This document shows positions 33,081 to 41,625 of a DNA stretch of 64,000 nucleotides, piece by piece. How positions within the stretch are numbered: position 1 is the stretch's first letter; every line of letters begins with the position of its first letter. The notes under the pieces were generated by a model that saw only the letters and a program-made list of their open reading frames with translations, ran no database searches and was not told where the DNA came from. The DNA lies in the NCBI GenBank assembly GCA_041739085.1, contig JBGSON010000014.1, positions 15,174 through 79,173 on the forward strand. Reading direction: 5' to 3'. Origin of the DNA: JBGSON01 sp041739085. GTDB lineage: Bacteria > Patescibacteriota > Gracilibacteria > CAIRYL01. The position numbers and the translations under genes were made by a program.

Positions 33081-35885
33081 CTATCCCATGAAATATTTCG
33101 TGAGAAATCCTCTCCGTGTCTCGCGCTGGACTTCCGGGATGTCTGCTTTTCCTTTATTTTTATCAGAGGCTTCCAATGCATCGACTTCCCCGTGCAGGAT
33201 TTGGATCGCCAAGAGACAGGTAAGAAAATCCCAACCGGCAGCAAAATGATTCTCATGAGGAAGTGATTCCGACATATGGAGTTTTTGAACGTCAATATCA
33301 ATTCCCTGAGCATTGTCCTGAGACTCAAGAATCACAAATTTCTCTTGTGAGAAGTTGGGACCGTTCCCGAGTTTCGTGAGATTCCCTGCCGCCTCCGCAA
33401 TCATTTTCGCAATAATACCAATCTTCATTTTCAACTGAGGGTGTTCTAGAAAGACAGAATCACCATATTTCCCTGTAAAGAAAGAGAACAGGACGTTTTC
33501 AGCGAAGAGATACGCCGCTACATTATCTGCAGTGGCAGAGATGCCCGCTTCCAGGAATATCATAACAGAGATGATTTTTTTTAACTGATCCCCTGTCGGA
33601 CGATCTCCATTTTTGACTCCTGCGGCAATAGGAAGTACCAGTTTTGCAAACCGAGCAATTCCCGGAACACTCGGAATCTGCGTAAGAAGCGCCCAGAGCA
33701 CTTCCCTTGCGCTGTGACTCAAGGATCCTTGGAGCACTTCCATCTTTCTCATGAGTTCGGATTTTTTCTCCGCGTCACCGGTGAGCACATGATGTCCGTG
33801 GGAATCCCTTCCCCTAGATCCTTGGCGTTCACTCGCTTCCTCACCGAGTCCGGGGATGGGATCCGATAATCCTTCAAGTGACGTCAATGATCGGAGTGCT
33901 TCTCCTACGGTGTTCCCGTCCGTCTGCAACAGTATCTGCCGGATTCTCTCCGAATTCCCCTCTTTCGCCATGGCATCCATCGCACGCGCGCTCCTGCTCT
34001 CTCCATCATCAAAACATGTGATGTCTCCAAAGAGTTCCTCAATGATCTTCTGCGCACGGGTAATCGATCCGAGTGCTTCTTCGGAGCTTCCCGGTGTATC
34101 CGGCGAAGCAGCATTCTCAGTGGCGCGCTCTTTCGCTTCCCGAATGAGATCCTCATCATTCCAGTCCGGATGCCCGCCCCGGAGAGACTCAACTGCCACA
34201 TAGAACTCATCTGTATGGACTCCCCTCTCTGCGTATCCGGCAAAAAGTGAAGCGATGCGATCGGCTTTTGCAGATTGGAGAGCCCCTTCAATATCTCCCA
34301 TCGCCTGTTCCAGACCCGCAGTATCCTGCGTCTGAAAGAGTCTGAAGAGATGCGGATAAATCTTCGCATGAAAGAAATGGTCGTTCCAGATATTGAGTTG
34401 GGAGACCTTCCTCAGAAAGTCGTCCCTCCGCGCATTGAGATGATGGAGCGATGCCACTTTTTTACTGATGTAGTCCTTCCATCGGAGCTGAAAACAGCTC
34501 GCAGGAATACGCCTGAGGACATCTCTCAATTCTTCCGCTCCCTGAAGTCCATTTTTTTCAAGGGCTCCAATGACCCGGGTTTTGATATCCTCTCCCTTCA
34601 TTCTCTGCGCCATACGGACTGAAGGTTCCTGAACGACCGTCCGTCCGAGCGCCTGTACTGTATCAATCTGACTCTGGAGAAACTTCCCCGGCATGCTCAG
34701 CGGTTTTGCGCGAACTTCGGCAAGCCAAGCGAGATTGAGCGAGAGGGTAGAGATCTCGGAATAGATTCCACCGATGGAATGGGCCGCAAGGAGAGTTTCA
34801 GGACTCCGGTGGTAATTGATGGCAAAATAAATCTCAGGGGGATCGCCCAGAAGCCATGTTCCCTGAATATTCGCCCCGAGTGTGAGCATGAGTTTCGAAA
34901 ATCCCCTTGGCCCATTGAAATGCAATTCCGCTCTCCTCGATGCGGCTTCATGTATTTCATTTCTGTCGATAATACTCTCTCCTGAAGCTTCTTCAGGCGA
35001 TTTGCTCTCAAATTTCATTTCATGCTCTCTCATTTTCTCTCTCCATTCCAAAACAGCCATGGCGTACGACTGTTCATAGAGCATGCGAAAAATATCCTTC
35101 TTCATCGTATTTGCGAGTGACGAAGAGGTGTATGTCGTTCCGAGGGGCGCGAGTACTGTTGTCACCGCGGCAATGTGAGCTGTTTTCGTAACGATATCAC
35201 TATTGATCTTCTCGAGGTATTCTCTCCAAACATCAGCTCCTTCACTGAGTTCCGGTCTTTTCACGTCCTCATAATTCATCTCCCGGTTCATCATCCCCTC
35301 CACTTTGCGGAATATCTCGTGCGGATTCACTTTCAGTTCTGTCGTGGTGAGATCGGAGAGAAAGACGAGGATGGGGAGCGGGATAAGTCCTCCTTTGATC
35401 TCATGGAGTTCTTCCTTACCGAGATGGCCACCTTCCTTCCCTCCGAATGCTTTGAGGAGCATGACCCTTCCGACAGCAATGAGGTTCATTTCCAGTGCCG
35501 ACCTCGGCCCGAGATCAATTCCCTTTATCGCGCTTCCATACCCGACATGACGGACAAAATTCGCGAGCACTGCTGTTGCGGTTCCCCAATCCAGCCATTC
35601 CGGAATATCCTTTTCGTGAATCGCTTCATGGGTCTGCGGTCCGGAACGTTCATGGTCCAACTGCGTTGCATCTGACTCTTTCGGCTCATCCTCAGCCATA
35701 ACCTCGTTATCCATTGCCGCAACCATGGCTGCTGTTCCAATACCGAGTTTTGTCATGATCGCAATAAAATCCTGACGGGATATGCGAGCATAGAGAATCC
35801 CTTCTTCTTCACCGCGGGGATACTGCTGTTCACCGGAAACAGGAAAGACCGGAGACCCTTCTGATGCATTTTTTTTGGGCTTCAT
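33081..35885 (-). CDS. 934-residue unknown with traces of ion-transporter superfamily motifs
   Basis: No firm family. Three short stretches recall the two-repeat ion-transporter (ArsB/CitMHS/NhaD) superfamily: AAVTTVLAPLGTT (~240), LGANIQGTWLLGDPPEI (~345; compare the NIGG-x-GDPPN signature), and AGISATADNVAAYLFAEN (~820; compare SA-x-DN). They are in the expected order, but the hydrophobic segments are short and ~400 charged residues separate the halves. The N-terminus (SRQDFIAIM, then GIGTAAMVAAM) looks like a Tat or Sec signal, with only one arginine. Whether it is a membrane protein is unsure. It is followed by pyrH on the same strand. Confidence 0.6.
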   Translation of the reverse strand: MKPKKNASEGSPVFPVSGEQQYPRGEEEGILYARISRQDFIAIMTKLGIGTAAMVAAMDNEVMAEDEPKESDATQLDHERSGPQTHEAIHEKDIPEWLDWGTATAVLANFVRHVGYGSAIKGIDLGPRSALEMNLIAVGRVMLLKAFGGKEGGHLGKEELHEIKGGLIPLPILVFLSDLTTTELKVNPHEIFRKVEGMMNREMNYEDVKRPELSEGADVWREYLEKINSDIVTKTAHIAAVTTVLAPLGTTYTSSSLANTMKKDIFRMLYEQSYAMAVLEWREKMREHEMKFESKSPEEASGESIIDRNEIHEAASRRAELHFNGPRGFSKLMLTLGANIQGTWLLGDPPEIYFAINYHRSPETLLAAHSIGGIYSEISTLSLNLAWLAEVRAKPLSMPGKFLQSQIDTVQALGRTVVQEPSVRMAQRMKGEDIKTRVIGALEKNGLQGAEELRDVLRRIPASCFQLRWKDYISKKVASLHHLNARRDDFLRKVSQLNIWNDHFFHAKIYPHLFRLFQTQDTAGLEQAMGDIEGALQSAKADRIASLFAGYAERGVHTDEFYVAVESLRGGHPDWNDEDLIREAKERATENAASPDTPGSSEEALGSITRAQKIIEELFGDITCFDDGESRSARAMDAMAKEGNSERIRQILLQTDGNTVGEALRSLTSLEGLSDPIPGLGEEASERQGSRGRDSHGHHVLTGDAEKKSELMRKMEVLQGSLSHSAREVLWALLTQIPSVPGIARFAKLVLPIAAGVKNGDRPTGDQLKKIISVMIFLEAGISATADNVAAYLFAENVLFSFFTGKYGDSVFLEHPQLKMKIGIIAKMIAEAAGNLTKLGNGPNFSQEKFVILESQDNAQGIDIDVQKLHMSESLPHENHFAAGWDFLTCLLAIQILHGEVDALEASDKNKGKADIPEVQRETRRGFLTKYFMG

Positions 35886-36022
35886 AGAGAATAATCATGA
35901 ATAAAAAGGAAGTCATCATTCAAAGGGAAAATGCGCAGAGAGTCAACGGATTTTTTTCATAAATTTTTTCTATTGAATGTATATTCCACTTGTCTTCAAA
36001 ATATCGTATGGAGAAAAGTCCG

Positions 36023-37243
36023 TTATTCAGAAAGGAACTTCCTGTTTTCAATATCTTTCGGAAGGTATTTCTTTTGCATTGCCCCTTCGGGATCATTATG
36101 GGGATATGCATATCCTTTCCCGTATCCGAGATCTTTGAGCAAATCGGTCGATGCGTTCCGGATGTGGAGCGGGATTGGAAGGTTTCCGGACTTTTTCACT
36201 TCCTGGAGCGCTGACTCTATAGCAAGGTACGCACGGTTGTTCTTCGGAGCTTTTGCGAGATATACAGCGACATGTCCTAAGTTGATGCGGATCTCCGGGA
36301 GACCGATCTTCTCCGCGGCATGGAAAGAGGACATGGCAAGGGGAAGCGCATTCGGGTCGGCAAGTCCAATATCTTCCGAAGCGAAGACCACCATCCTTCG
36401 TGCGATGAACCGGGGATCCTCTCCTCCTTCGATCATCCTCGCGAGATAATAGACTGCGGCGTCCGCATCCGACGCCCTCATGCTCTTGATGAAGGCTGAG
36501 ATCGTCTGGTAATGCTCATCAGCATCCTTATCAAAACGAAGCGCTTTATGCTGAGCGATGCCTTCAAAAACGGAAAGAGGAATCTCCTTCTCTTTCGTGC
36601 TCTCCGCTGCACTTTCGAGAAGGGTGAGGAGTATCCTGGCATCTCCCATGGATGCGGAAATGAGAAATTCTTCGGCATCTTTCTTGATCCTTCTTTGCAG
36701 AGCAGAAAGGCCATTTTTGAGGACTGTCTTCAGTGCCTCCCGATCGAGTGTCTTCAGGAGAAAAATCCTCACCCGAGAGAGAAGCGCTGAGTTCAGTGAA
36801 AACGAAGGATTCTCCGTCGTCGCCCCGACGAGATAGAATGTTCCTCTCTCCACGTGGGGAAGGAGGACATCCTGCTGTGATTTTGACAGGCGATGGATCT
36901 CATCGATGAACAGGATGGTCTTCTCTCCCTGCATTTCAAGCCTGCGTTCACTCTCTCCTGCGATCGTCCTCATTTCCTTCACCCCATCACTCACTGCTGA
37001 AAACGGAACAAAATATGCCTTTTTCTCATGCGCAAAAATCCTTGCAATCGTTGTTTTCCCGGTCCCGGGAGGTCCCCAGAAGACAAAAGAGATCATTCCA
37101 TCGGATGCCAGGAGTTTTGTGAGAGGGGCATCCTCCCCGACAAGGTGCCCCTGGCCCTTCACATCAGAAAGCCTGAGGGGACGGAGTTTTTCTGCGAGAG
37201 GAACGAGCAGCCGGCGCTTTTCTGAGAAAAGGTTATCCATCAT
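36023..37243 (-). CDS. rarA: Replication-associated recombination protein RarA (AAA+ ATPase)
   Basis: A 406-residue clamp-loader-like ATPase that acts at stalled replication forks. Walker A is GPPGTGKTT (~56), Walker B is ILFIDEIHRLSKSQQD (~108), sensor 1 lies in VGATTENPSFSLN, and the arginine finger in LLSRVRIF. The MgsA/WRNIP1 C-terminal part follows (RASDADAAVYYLARMIEGGEDP, FASEDIGLADP). The start abuts the stop of the pyruvyltransferase gene with no gap, so the two are co-transcribed. Confidence 0.94.
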   Translation of the reverse strand: MMDNLFSEKRRLLVPLAEKLRPLRLSDVKGQGHLVGEDAPLTKLLASDGMISFVFWGPPGTGKTTIARIFAHEKKAYFVPFSAVSDGVKEMRTIAGESERRLEMQGEKTILFIDEIHRLSKSQQDVLLPHVERGTFYLVGATTENPSFSLNSALLSRVRIFLLKTLDREALKTVLKNGLSALQRRIKKDAEEFLISASMGDARILLTLLESAAESTKEKEIPLSVFEGIAQHKALRFDKDADEHYQTISAFIKSMRASDADAAVYYLARMIEGGEDPRFIARRMVVFASEDIGLADPNALPLAMSSFHAAEKIGLPEIRINLGHVAVYLAKAPKNNRAYLAIESALQEVKKSGNLPIPLHIRNASTDLLKDLGYGKGYAYPHNDPEGAMQKKYLPKDIENRKFLSE

Positions 37244-38317
37244 TCAAAAGAAATCAGGAAAGAGTGATCCCAGCTTTTTCTTTTCCTTCCGTGCAACAGA
37301 CCTCAGTCGCGACTGGAGGACCGCCCTCTTTTTGAGAAGGCTGTCCGCTTTATTTGAGAGAAGGACTCGGGAGGGTATTTTCGAAAGAGAAAACTCCGAA
37401 AGGCCGCAACTCTTAAGAAAATCCATCATCTTCGGTCGGGAAGAAATCGCAAGGAATGGCGTTTCAGAGAGAAGAGAGAGGATGATCGCATGGAGCCTGT
37501 TCCCGAGCAGTAATTTTGAGGAGACAATCTTTTCCCTGAGCTCATCGAGTGATCCCGGTATAGTCACGGGAATGGCCAGTATTCGACCGAGAAGATCATC
37601 TCTCGATCCTCGGGTTTGCATCGAAAGAAATTCGACGGGAATCTTCTTCCCCTTACAGTATTTCACGAATGACTGCACATGCTTTGTCTCATCCTCCGAA
37701 AGATCTTCTCGCCGCAGGGAGATGAGGATCCCCTTTCTCTTCTTCCATTCTCGTCTTTTTTGAGGGAGAGCCATTGCCGGATCGGTGGAGAGGGAGATCC
37801 TCAACTCCGGGACCCCCATTTTTATGAGTGCCTCCTGAGAACGATGATCCCGTACCGAAAAGAAAGGAATTGACCGGAAAAGCCTCGCAGTCTTCTCTGC
37901 AGAAGCCTGTGAAAGGAATGGACCGATCGAATTTCCGATGATGAGGATCCTTTTCCCGAAGGAACGGCATCGCTGAAGATAAGAACACCATATAGCGAGG
38001 GCTCTTTTCGGCTGCTCCTGAAAAAGTCCTCCTCCCCCGAATATGACATAATCCGCATCCCGAATGGCACTCCTCGTGCTGAGCCATTTTCCCGGAGCAA
38101 GGAATCCCTTGAGATACGACCGTATTCCACATGGCGGTGGCGGAACGCTTGGGATTCCGTGATCTCTCATTATGTTCTCAGGGAATGGAGAGACTGCTGT
38201 GACATCCCATTTGTCCTCATTGATGAGCTTCAGCATTCCATCCAGAATTGCTTCATCACCCCAGTTTGGAAGTCCGTAATGGCCGAATATGAGAAGTTTT
38301 TTCTTCTTTTGGATCAT
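37244..38317 (-). CDS. Polysaccharide pyruvyl transferase family protein (CsaB-like)
   Basis: The product has 357 residues. Family signatures are GHYGLPNWGDEAILDG at residue 12, VIFGGGGLFQE (~92), GNSIGPF, SVRDHRSQEALIKMGVPELR (~170) and LGNRLHAIILSLLSETPFLA (~290). In Gram-positives CsaB puts ketal-linked pyruvate on secondary wall polymers that anchor S-layer proteins. A similar surface role would fit a Patescibacterium but is inference. A basic C-terminal tail (RSVARKEKKKLG) is present. Confidence 0.85.
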   Translation of the reverse strand: MIQKKKKLLIFGHYGLPNWGDEAILDGMLKLINEDKWDVTAVSPFPENIMRDHGIPSVPPPPCGIRSYLKGFLAPGKWLSTRSAIRDADYVIFGGGGLFQEQPKRALAIWCSYLQRCRSFGKRILIIGNSIGPFLSQASAEKTARLFRSIPFFSVRDHRSQEALIKMGVPELRISLSTDPAMALPQKRREWKKRKGILISLRREDLSEDETKHVQSFVKYCKGKKIPVEFLSMQTRGSRDDLLGRILAIPVTIPGSLDELREKIVSSKLLLGNRLHAIILSLLSETPFLAISSRPKMMDFLKSCGLSEFSLSKIPSRVLLSNKADSLLKKRAVLQSRLRSVARKEKKKLGSLFPDFF

Positions 38318-38373
38318 GGTTCAGGCTGGTATCTCTGACAAGTCTTCCACAAATATCCTCATTATTCCATCAG

Positions 38374-38400
38374 AAAAAACCCTCTCTCCGTGGAAGGAGA
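38374..38400 (-). terminator. Intrinsic terminator after rplS
   Basis: On the minus strand a TCTCC-loop-GGAGA hairpin (38385-38400) is followed by GAGGG and a six-T run (38374-38379), about 33 bp after the rplS stop. Confidence 0.55.
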
Positions 38401-38432
38401 TACGCATTCCTCCTGGTACAGGAAAATGAGTA

Positions 38433-38966
38433 TTATTCTTTATCCGGAGATATCTGGTTTTCAGGAGAAGTATCCTCCTGAGCACTGTCTACAGACTTCT
38501 TTGCAGCCTCCTCCTCTTCCTTCTTCTTCTGTTCTTCTTCATGGTGGATCGCTTCTTCCACTTCCTCCTCCGTGACCTCATGCGGCATCATCGCCTTCAG
38601 TTCTGCTTCCGAATAGAACCGCTCCTGGAGCCTTGCTGATTTTCCGCTCCGCCCCCTCATAAAAAAGATCCGCGAATGTCTTACCTTCGCCTCTTTCACG
38701 AATTCGATCTTCTCGATGAACGGAGAATACACGGGAAATACCTTTTCCACGCCGATGCCGTCGACGATCTTCCGGACGGTGATCATGGAATAGACACTGG
38801 AAGGATTTTTTACTTCAATAATAAGCCCCTGGAACATCTGGACACGTTCTTTTTCCCCTTCTTTGATCTTCTGAAAGACCCGGACAGTCTGTCCGGCTTT
38901 AAATCGAGGAAGTTTCTTTTTTGTCTTAACTTCCATTTTGAGTTCTTCCAATCTCACCTTTTCCAT
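38433..38966 (-). CDS. rplS: Ribosomal protein bL19 with acidic tail
   Basis: A 177-residue protein of the large subunit at the 30S interface. The conserved core covers residues ~12-115: PRFKAGQTVRVFQKIKEGEK, RVQMFQGLIIEV, ITVRKIVDGIGVEKVFPVYS and KIEFVKEAKVRHSRIFFMR. It has an extra ~60-residue C-terminal tail, very rich in E and K and ending in D/E/S (EEEQKKKEEEEAAKK), longer than in well-studied species. An internal ATG 10 codons in is an alternative start. Confidence 0.95.
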   Translation of the reverse strand: MEKVRLEELKMEVKTKKKLPRFKAGQTVRVFQKIKEGEKERVQMFQGLIIEVKNPSSVYSMITVRKIVDGIGVEKVFPVYSPFIEKIEFVKEAKVRHSRIFFMRGRSGKSARLQERFYSEAELKAMMPHEVTEEEVEEAIHHEEEQKKKEEEEAAKKSVDSAQEDTSPENQISPDKE

Positions 38967-38995
38967 ATGGGACGAATTATGAAATGAAGATAATA

Positions 38996-39577
38996 CTATC
39001 GCCCTTTCTTTTTCTCGATGACCTTGCTCAGTTTATTGATGGCAATGACATTACGCTCATCATTGAGGAGGTTGTTTACAAATTTATCATTGCATTCAAC
39101 CCTGTAGAGAAAGTCGCTCCGAGAAAGCACAGTAAATCGAACGGGCTTGTCGTGCTGAATTTCCTCGGAAGTGTACTTTGTTAGTTTGTCTTTGTCAACA
39201 TTACCCACGATGAAGAGGTCAACAGGCGAACCGGTAGTCCCGACGAATATTCCGGAAAGGACGAGGAGTTCCATTTTTCCCATTTTCTGGATTTTTTTTA
39301 CGATATCTCCCCCCGATGCTTTTTCTTTTTGAAACATCGAAGAAAGTTCGGGATAGATGATAAAGGACTGATCAAGAAAATAGAATTTTTTTCTGTCCTT
39401 ATTCCGGCATTTGAGAAAGCCGATCCGCTTGAGATTGTTCAGTTCCCTTCGTACAGAATTGATCTGCTCATCCAATAACCTTGTCAGCTCACGAATAAAG
39501 TACTCCTGCTCTGGATTGAGGAGGAATGTGCGCAAAAGTTTTATTCGAGTGTTCGAGGAAAATAAAGCCTTTAGCAT
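38996..39577 (-). CDS. Winged-helix regulator fused to a nucleotidyltransferase-like domain
   Basis: The product has 193 residues from ATG 39577, chosen because the first ATG (39601) falls very close to the predicted transcript start. Residues 1-75 form a winged helix (SSNTRIKLLRTFLLNPEQEY, FIRELTRLLDEQINSVRREL). Residues ~95-190 resemble a MNT-type nucleotidyltransferase fold (LLVLSGIFVGTTGSPVDLFI), but the catalytic GS-x-D-x-D is reduced to GTTGSPVDLFIV, so it is probably inactive and may bind a ligand. A TGTGCA-N9-TGCACA operator overlaps its own promoter, suggesting autorepression. Such fusions recur in Patescibacteria. Confidence 0.75.
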   Translation of the reverse strand: MLKALFSSNTRIKLLRTFLLNPEQEYFIRELTRLLDEQINSVRRELNNLKRIGFLKCRNKDRKKFYFLDQSFIIYPELSSMFQKEKASGGDIVKKIQKMGKMELLVLSGIFVGTTGSPVDLFIVGNVDKDKLTKYTSEEIQHDKPVRFTVLSRSDFLYRVECNDKFVNNLLNDERNVIAINKLSKVIEKKKGR

Positions 39578-39607
39578 ACGAGTAGGAAAGAGTGACATCA
39601 CTGACTA

Positions 39608-39628
39608 TGTGCACATATTTTATGCACA
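39608..39628. promoter_or_regulatory. Operator-like inverted repeat over the regulator's -10 element
   Basis: TGTGCA (39608-39613) and TGCACA (39623-39628) are inverted copies with a 9-nt spacer. The spacer holds the -10 element TAAAAT (minus strand, 39617-39622), ideal for repression by the product of the gene just downstream. The left arm also belongs to a 12-bp palindrome at 39606-39617. Confidence 0.6.
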
Positions 39629-39646
39629 CATAAAAACAGAATGCAA
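39617..39646 (-). promoter_or_regulatory. Promoter of the winged-helix regulator
   Basis: Minus-strand TTGCAT (39641-39646), an 18-nt spacer and TAAAAT (39617-39622), overlapping the operator at 39608-39628. Confidence 0.5.
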
Positions 39647-39758
39647 TACTTTTTTTTAAATACGGGTGAATAAGGCTCTATGAAGCGAAATATCAATGAA
39701 TATCTTTTAGAGTCATGAGTACTTTCTCAGAACATGAACACAAGAATTTATGAATACA

Positions 39759-39977
39759 TTATTTATTCTTTCTAGAGAATATGCCCTTAACAAAGGCCAT
39801 AACAAAGAATCCCCAAATTGCACCATAGAGAGCGAACAGCAAAAAAGCATATCCGAGAGATGATCTTCCGAAGGTGATAAAGAAGAAATAATCTGAATTA
39901 TGGGGAAGGTTTGCAACAAACATGATCCCTCCGGTCGTTGTGAGAAGAATCGCCATGAAAAAAACAAATAGCTTCAT
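39759..39977 (-). CDS. Small two-helix membrane protein
   Basis: The product has 72 residues with two transmembrane helices (LFVFFMAILLTTTGGIMFVA and YAFLLFALYGAIWGFFVMAF) and a basic C-terminus (KGIFSRKNK). The topology resembles LapA-type small membrane proteins, but no conserved motif proves it. A second minus-strand frame (39713-39967) overlaps it and is less protein-like. It is divergent from the YggS-like gene. Confidence 0.55.
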   Translation of the reverse strand: MKLFVFFMAILLTTTGGIMFVANLPHNSDYFFFITFGRSSLGYAFLLFALYGAIWGFFVMAFVKGIFSRKNK

Positions 39978-40046
39978 ATTTTTTTGAAAAATCGATTTCT
40001 ATTTTCTCATATTTTCTGGAAGATTACATATGCACCATGGCACTCT

Positions 40047-40700
40047 ATGGAGATTGCTCAACACATTTCGGCAATTCTGACGACTCTGACCCGGTTCCCA
40101 GCGGCAAAGCTTCTTGTCGTGACGAAGAAGAGGAGCAAAGATGAAATCGAAGAAGCTCTCCGGAGCGGGATCTCCATAATCGGAGAAAACAGGGTCCAGG
40201 AAATGGAAGATAAGCACGGGATCTTCACTTCATCGGTTGAGAAACACCTCATCGGACATCTCCAGACGAATAAGGTGAAAAAGGCTGTCCGCCTCTTTGA
40301 TGTGATCGAAAGCGTCGATTCCATCGATCTTGCCCGCTCCATCGATAAAGAATCAGCGAAAGCCGGGATGCGGATGAAGATATTTCTCCAGGTAAATATA
40401 TCTGATGACATCAAGAAATATGGATTTAAAAGAGAGGAATTTGTGAATATGTATACATTAATTGCTCAATTGGAACATGTAAAAATATGCGGTCTGATGA
40501 CCATTCTGAACCTGATGAAGTCAAGTACAGAAGCCAGATTGTATTATCATGAGATGAAGGCACTGCATACATATTGTATTCATCACTTTGGAATCCCGGC
40601 GTCTGATTTTTCACTCTCCATGGGGATGAGCGATGACTATGAGATCGCCCTCGAGGAAGGTTCGACGCTCATCCGAATCGGAACAAAGATCTTCGAGTAG
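40047..40700 (+). CDS. YggS/PLPBP family pyridoxal-phosphate homeostasis protein
   Basis: A 217-residue alanine-racemase-fold protein that binds PLP but has no known catalytic activity; it buffers PLP and affects amino-acid balance. ATG 40047 gives the usual N-terminus. The PLP lysine lies in LLVVTKKR (residue ~25). IIGENRVQEMEDKH, LIGHLQTNKVKKAV, FLQVNISDDIKKYGF, KICGLMTIL and LSMGMSDDYEIALEEGSTLI all match the family. It ends just before a strong terminator. Confidence 0.93.
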   Translation: MEIAQHISAILTTLTRFPAAKLLVVTKKRSKDEIEEALRSGISIIGENRVQEMEDKHGIFTSSVEKHLIGHLQTNKVKKAVRLFDVIESVDSIDLARSIDKESAKAGMRMKIFLQVNISDDIKKYGFKREEFVNMYTLIAQLEHVKICGLMTILNLMKSSTEARLYYHEMKALHTYCIHHFGIPASDFSLSMGMSDDYEIALEEGSTLIRIGTKIFE

Positions 40701-40714
40701 CCTTTTCCCCATAA

Positions 40715-40750
40715 CAAAAAAGCACAATATCTCCTCATTGTGCTTTTTTG
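40715..40750 (+). terminator. Intrinsic terminator after the YggS-like gene
   Basis: A perfect 14-bp inverted repeat (40715-40728 and 40737-40750) with an 8-nt loop; its 3' arm ends in TTTTTTG, then TCTTTGTTTT. The A-run in the 5' arm also makes it usable from the other side. Confidence 0.88.
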
Positions 40751-41625
40751 TCTTTGTTTTCGGAGTCTCATTCTGACGATCGACTGAGTAGGGCGTGATA
40801 GGCCTATCACATATGCGAGATCAAAATGAAGACGGTGCACTGACCATGCGCATTCCTTCGCTGTCCTTCGGCTCTTTTTACGTCTCGCCATGACGCGGTC
40901 TTCCGCTGTTTCAGCATGGAGAGGAGGAGGGCCCTCTCTCCCCCCAGGGAAGACTTTATTCCTGGGAAAGGATAAAAGAATAAAAATATTTATTTTTTTG
41001 GGCGTTTCGGCCGGTCTCTTCCGAAATACCCGTATCAGAAAGCGAGGAAGACGGAACTTTCTTCCTGAGAACCGTATATTGCCGCTCAAATACCAACATA
41101 ATAAGCGGCAATATGAATTCTCTTCATGAAGAAAGCTATGTCTTCCCCACTTTTATGTGGGAAAGCGCTCGAAAGCGGAGATGTGAAGGATCCTTGTTTT
41201 TCTATTTGTTTGAGGAAGGGATATATCCCTGAAGAATGTGTATTTGTGTTGTTTGTGGTGAAACCCGAGGGGAAGAGATGGAATGCCTCATATATTGTTT
41301 TGGAGGCCCTCTCGTTCTTCATGGTTTCATATCATGATATGCTCTTCACTCTCTTGGGTCAAAGAATGCCAGTAGGACGATCTCAGGAAATATTTCACGA
41401 CGATTCATTTGTTTAAGATCGCTTCATAATCAAGCGGTGTCTTCTCGACACATAAAACTGCCGGCAGAGCGCTTTTACACATGTTTCATCCGATTACATC
41501 ACGAATCCATCAGGAGGAATTTCACTCTCCTGGTCCTCTTGAGCATGACCGGATCAGAGACGGCTCATTTCATGGTTGTTGAGTATTCCTCAGTCCTTTT
41601 CCAGCCTGACAGGTCTCCATATCGG
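40751..41625. other. Gene-free region of ~875 bp with several hairpins
   Basis: Short frames on both strands (for example 40890-41129, 41126-41416, 41437-41733 on plus; 40637-41089 on minus) have no recognisable protein character. Visible structure: a perfect 16-bp palindrome GTGATAGGCCTATCAC (40795-40810); GGAGAG/CTCTCC (40918-40941); CCCAGG/CCTGGG (40943-40966); AGGAAGA/TCTTCCT (41045-41066); and an 11-bp inverted repeat ATATTGCCGCT/AGCGGCAATAT (41076-41114). I looked for RNase P, tmRNA and SRP RNA landmarks and did not find them. It lies where dnaK often follows grpE. It may contain a structured RNA or a decayed gene. Confidence 0.5.

Noticed and set aside
40637..41089. A 150-codon minus-strand frame after the YggS-like gene
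   Set aside because: It runs through the perfect terminator hairpin and the end of the YggS-like gene; no protein character is seen.
41126..41416. A 96-codon plus-strand frame in the gene-free region
   Set aside because: Mixed hydrophobic and cysteine-rich composition with no motif, promoter or neighbouring unit; kept only as part of the unexplained region.
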